DNA of 64,000 nt from CAYQOX01 sp964419335 (GTDB taxonomy: Bacteria > Hinthialibacterota > Hinthialibacteria > Hinthialibacterales > Hinthialibacteraceae). A program made the translations under genes and the position numbers. Below the pieces are notes generated by a model. It was not told the origin of the DNA and searched no databases. It saw only the letters and a list, made by a program, of their open reading frames with translations. Of the stretch, positions 62,211 through 64,000 are shown one piece after another. The stretch spans positions 65,327 to 129,326 of the forward strand of contig CAYQOX010000006.1 of NCBI GenBank assembly GCA_964419335.1, given 5' to 3'. Positions within the stretch are counted from its first letter, which is position 1, and each line of letters opens with the position of its first letter.

Positions 62211-63608
62211 ATGCGCTTTTACGTACTCTACAGCCTTATTGTGATAGCCACTCTCACCATCAGCCCCGCGGTCCTCGCAGATTCTTCCGTCCATCCCGTC
62301 GTCGAAGTCGAAGAGACAGTGTACGAGTTTGATAACGCCAACAACGGCTCCGGTCCCACATGGTGCCACGGAAACACTTGTATCGTGCGTCTGAACAATA
62401 CCGTGGTCGCTAGCGGCATCGAAGTTCTTCCCGAGGTTGAACCTCTCAACAATGTCACCACCCTCCTGTTCAAACGTACCGCCAACGGCTGGAAACAAGT
62501 CTACCGGGACGACGAACGCACCCGCGAACCGAGCCCTGTAGGCCTCTTCCCTAACGGAGAGATTCTTCTCTCCGTTAATCCCACTTTGACCGAACCTGAT
62601 GCCTACAACGGACCCGCCGATCCCCAAATTCTCGTTTTTAAACAAAATGATTTATCCCACGTCGCCAAAGCTCTTCATCCTCAGTGGGATGGAGAGCCCC
62701 GCTTCACTGAACATTCTTACCGCACTTTTGTCACCGATGCCGCCCGCCGCGAATGCTTTCTTCTCCAAAACATCGGCTATGCCCACGCCGAATGGGCTTT
62801 TTACAATCATGAAGATGGCGAATGGCCGGCGCAAGGTCAGCTCGAATGGCCCTACGGCCATGATTACGACGAACCCAAGCCCATCCGCCTCTGTTATCCC
62901 GCAGTCAGGCTCAAAAACCGCGCCCTCCATTTCTTAGGCGTGAGTGATATTGTCGAACCCAACCAAGCCTGGCGCGAGTACAAAAAGAAAATCACCGGCC
63001 GTGATTGGGACTATGACTTCCGCCGCCTATTCTACACTTGGACCGAAGATATCACCCAAGAACCTTTCCATGACTGGGTCGAAGTCTCCAGCCGTGAAGA
63101 AACCTGTGGATGGATTTACCCGATGGATATTCATGTCGGCGAAGGCGGCGAGGTTCTAGCCTTATGGAACGAACGCGCTCTCGACGAGCGCTTACGCGAG
63201 GAATTTTTCCCCGACGCCAAACAGCGCTACTCTCTCGAATTGGCCTTGCTCAAAAAAGGCGAGATCATTTGGCGCCAGGCCCTTGTCGAAGGCGGCGAGG
63301 GACTCGGAAATAAACGCCCTGGAGACGGCCGCTTTCACATCACCCCTGACGGCCGTCTATGGGTCATCTATTACCTCAGCGGCACAGATGCCGAAGGGGA
63401 ACGCTTTGAAGAAAACCGCCTCGTCGAAATCCAATGGGATGGAACCATCTATCCCGAAATCTCATTAAACATGCAAAAACCCTTGTCTCGCTTTTTCAAT
63501 AATACCGTTCGCGCGGGATGTTCTCCTTCTCCCTACATCGACCTCTTTGGCTCTCAGGGAAACACCATGCGCTACGCCCGAATTCATTTAAAAAAACCGA
63601 AAGGATGA
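62211..63608 (+). CDS. Secreted beta-propeller-like hypothetical protein
   Basis: A 465-residue product with signal peptide FYVLYSLIVIATLTISPAVLA. Repeated strands such as GWKQVYRDDERTREPSPVGLFPNGEILL, GPADPQILVFKQNDLSHV and GRFHITPDGRLWVIYYLSG suggest a sialidase- or BNR-like propeller, although no clear Asp box is present. I recognise no named family; the arrangement divergent from the BNR_4 gene supports a related carbohydrate role. AGAAGGG lies before the ATG. Confidence 0.75.
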   Translation: MRFYVLYSLIVIATLTISPAVLADSSVHPVVEVEETVYEFDNANNGSGPTWCHGNTCIVRLNNTVVASGIEVLPEVEPLNNVTTLLFKRTANGWKQVYRDDERTREPSPVGLFPNGEILLSVNPTLTEPDAYNGPADPQILVFKQNDLSHVAKALHPQWDGEPRFTEHSYRTFVTDAARRECFLLQNIGYAHAEWAFYNHEDGEWPAQGQLEWPYGHDYDEPKPIRLCYPAVRLKNRALHFLGVSDIVEPNQAWREYKKKITGRDWDYDFRRLFYTWTEDITQEPFHDWVEVSSREETCGWIYPMDIHVGEGGEVLALWNERALDERLREEFFPDAKQRYSLELALLKKGEIIWRQALVEGGEGLGNKRPGDGRFHITPDGRLWVIYYLSGTDAEGERFEENRLVEIQWDGTIYPEISLNMQKPLSRFFNNTVRAGCSPSPYIDLFGSQGNTMRYARIHLKKPKG

Positions 63609-63677
63609 ACACACGTTTCACCCACGTAATCCTAAACGCTTCAAACAAATCAAGAATTCGATACAAGGATGTTGTTT

Positions 63678-63956
63678 ATGTCCGAAAAATCCTATGATGT
63701 CATTCATTACAGACGCACCCGCTTTCCAACCGAGTTACCCACAGACCGCCTCTACAACCCCCATCATTGATGGCTCTTGCAGGTGGAAGATAGAATATGG
63801 CGGGTGGGCTTTACTTCCTTCGCCGCCCGTTTGTTAGGGGATATCGCCACCGTGAATTTGGTGCGCAATGATTATCCTCCTGAAATCTCTGATTCACTGA
63901 AAGAACCGTTGCGTCATGGACCGCTTATCATTAATTTGCGGGCGGAAGTTCTGTAG
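63678..63956 (+). pseudogene. GcvH-like (lipoyl-carrier-type) pseudogene with in-frame TGA
   Basis: From the ATG at 63678 the frame reads 30 codons to a TGA at 63768-63770 (after NPHH). It continues in the same frame as WLLQVEDRIWRVGFTSFAARLLGDIATVNL to TAG at 63954. The second part is the start of the GcvH fold (W-L-x-x-x-x-x-x-W-R-V-G-F-T-x-F-A-x-x-x-L-G-D-I). The lipoyl-Lys region and most of the C-terminal half are missing: the usual length is about 125, against 92 codons here. TGA is an ordinary stop elsewhere in the window, so recoding is unlikely. Confidence 0.7.
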
Positions 63957-63996
63957 GGTGGGCTCAAAATGCGTTGTGTGCATTTTAGCCCACCAC
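63954..63996. repeat. REP-like hairpin element
   Basis: Starting in the stop codon of the pseudogene, GGTGGGCT and AAAATGC pair with GCATTTT and AGCCCACC around a 7-base loop, a 15-bp stem with one bulged C. The TAGGGTGGGCT edge resembles dispersed REP or MITE-type palindromes found in many bacteria. Confidence 0.6.
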
Positions 63997-64000
63997 ATAT

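Noticed and set aside
63768..63770. TGA as selenocysteine or reassigned codon in the GcvH-like frame
   Set aside because: Several intact genes here end in TGA, no SECIS-like hairpin follows, and the frame also lacks the lipoyl region, so a simple nonsense mutation is likelier.
1..64000. CRISPR arrays, tRNA or rRNA genes, insertion-sequence transposases
   Set aside because: Looked for by eye on both strands; no regularly spaced repeats, no cloverleaf or rRNA segments, and no transposase-like protein were found.

Overview
The window looks like chromosomal DNA from an uncultured, free-living, Gram-negative, glycan-degrading bacterium. Evidence for an outer membrane: a LolC/E-type permease, a LolD-type ATPase, two O-antigen-ligase-like proteins and a Wzt-like exporter ATPase. 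A FliG gene suggests flagella, and a pseudopilin with a class III signal suggests a type II secretion or pilus system. There are many secreted heparinase-, sialidase-, DUF1080- and CotH/LTD-type proteins and Thr/Pro-rich linkers. This mix resembles Hydrogenedentota, Sumerlaeota, Omnitrophota or planctomycete-like candidate phyla, but no marker here settles the phylum. TGA is an ordinary stop codon.

Layout. 1-19 kb: class I aldolase (cut by the left edge), a hypothetical protein, a sulfotransferase, dxr, gyrB with a good promoter, a secreted protein, nadE, a CotH/LTD protein, fliG, a HesB-type Fe-S protein with a Cys-rich tail, a heparinase-like protein and a decayed sulfatase. 19-25 kb: pseudopilin, pyrF, an O-antigen-ligase-like protein, a small membrane protein, a sigma-70 factor, apt and dinB (apparently starting at AUU). 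25-29.4 kb: a tight operon of an ArgH-like lyase, Wzt-like ATPase, GT2 glycosyltransferase and methyltransferase, suggesting synthesis and export of a surface glycan. 29.4-34 kb: sialidase-like protein, ferredoxin-NADP reductase behind a palindromic operator/promoter, and a two-domain alpha/beta hydrolase. 34-43.4 kb: LolC/E, GT39-like transferase, double YggT protein, two GT4 enzymes, O-antigen ligase with TPRs and a LolD-like ATPase; the last four run in one overlapping series.

43.4-64 kb is accessory in character: DUF1080, membrane-anchored proteins, a MASE1 sensor flanked by a perfect 39-bp direct repeat that is itself a promoter, several secreted glycan-active or LamG proteins, and a 1892-residue protein with a papain-like domain and twelve related repeat units in three modules. 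Beyond this lie a structured RNA-like region, two secreted beta-propeller-like proteins, a GcvH-like pseudogene and a REP-like hairpin at the right edge.

One large-scale signal cuts across the genes. On the + strand G exceeds C up to about 46.2 kb and C exceeds G beyond it, largely whichever strand the genes use. Replication forks converging near 46.2 kb (a terminus), or an inversion boundary, would explain this. The most promising items for something new are the twelve-unit repeat protein, the hairpin-rich region at 60.1-60.45 kb, and the duplicated promoter that fires straight into a terminator at 47.8 kb.
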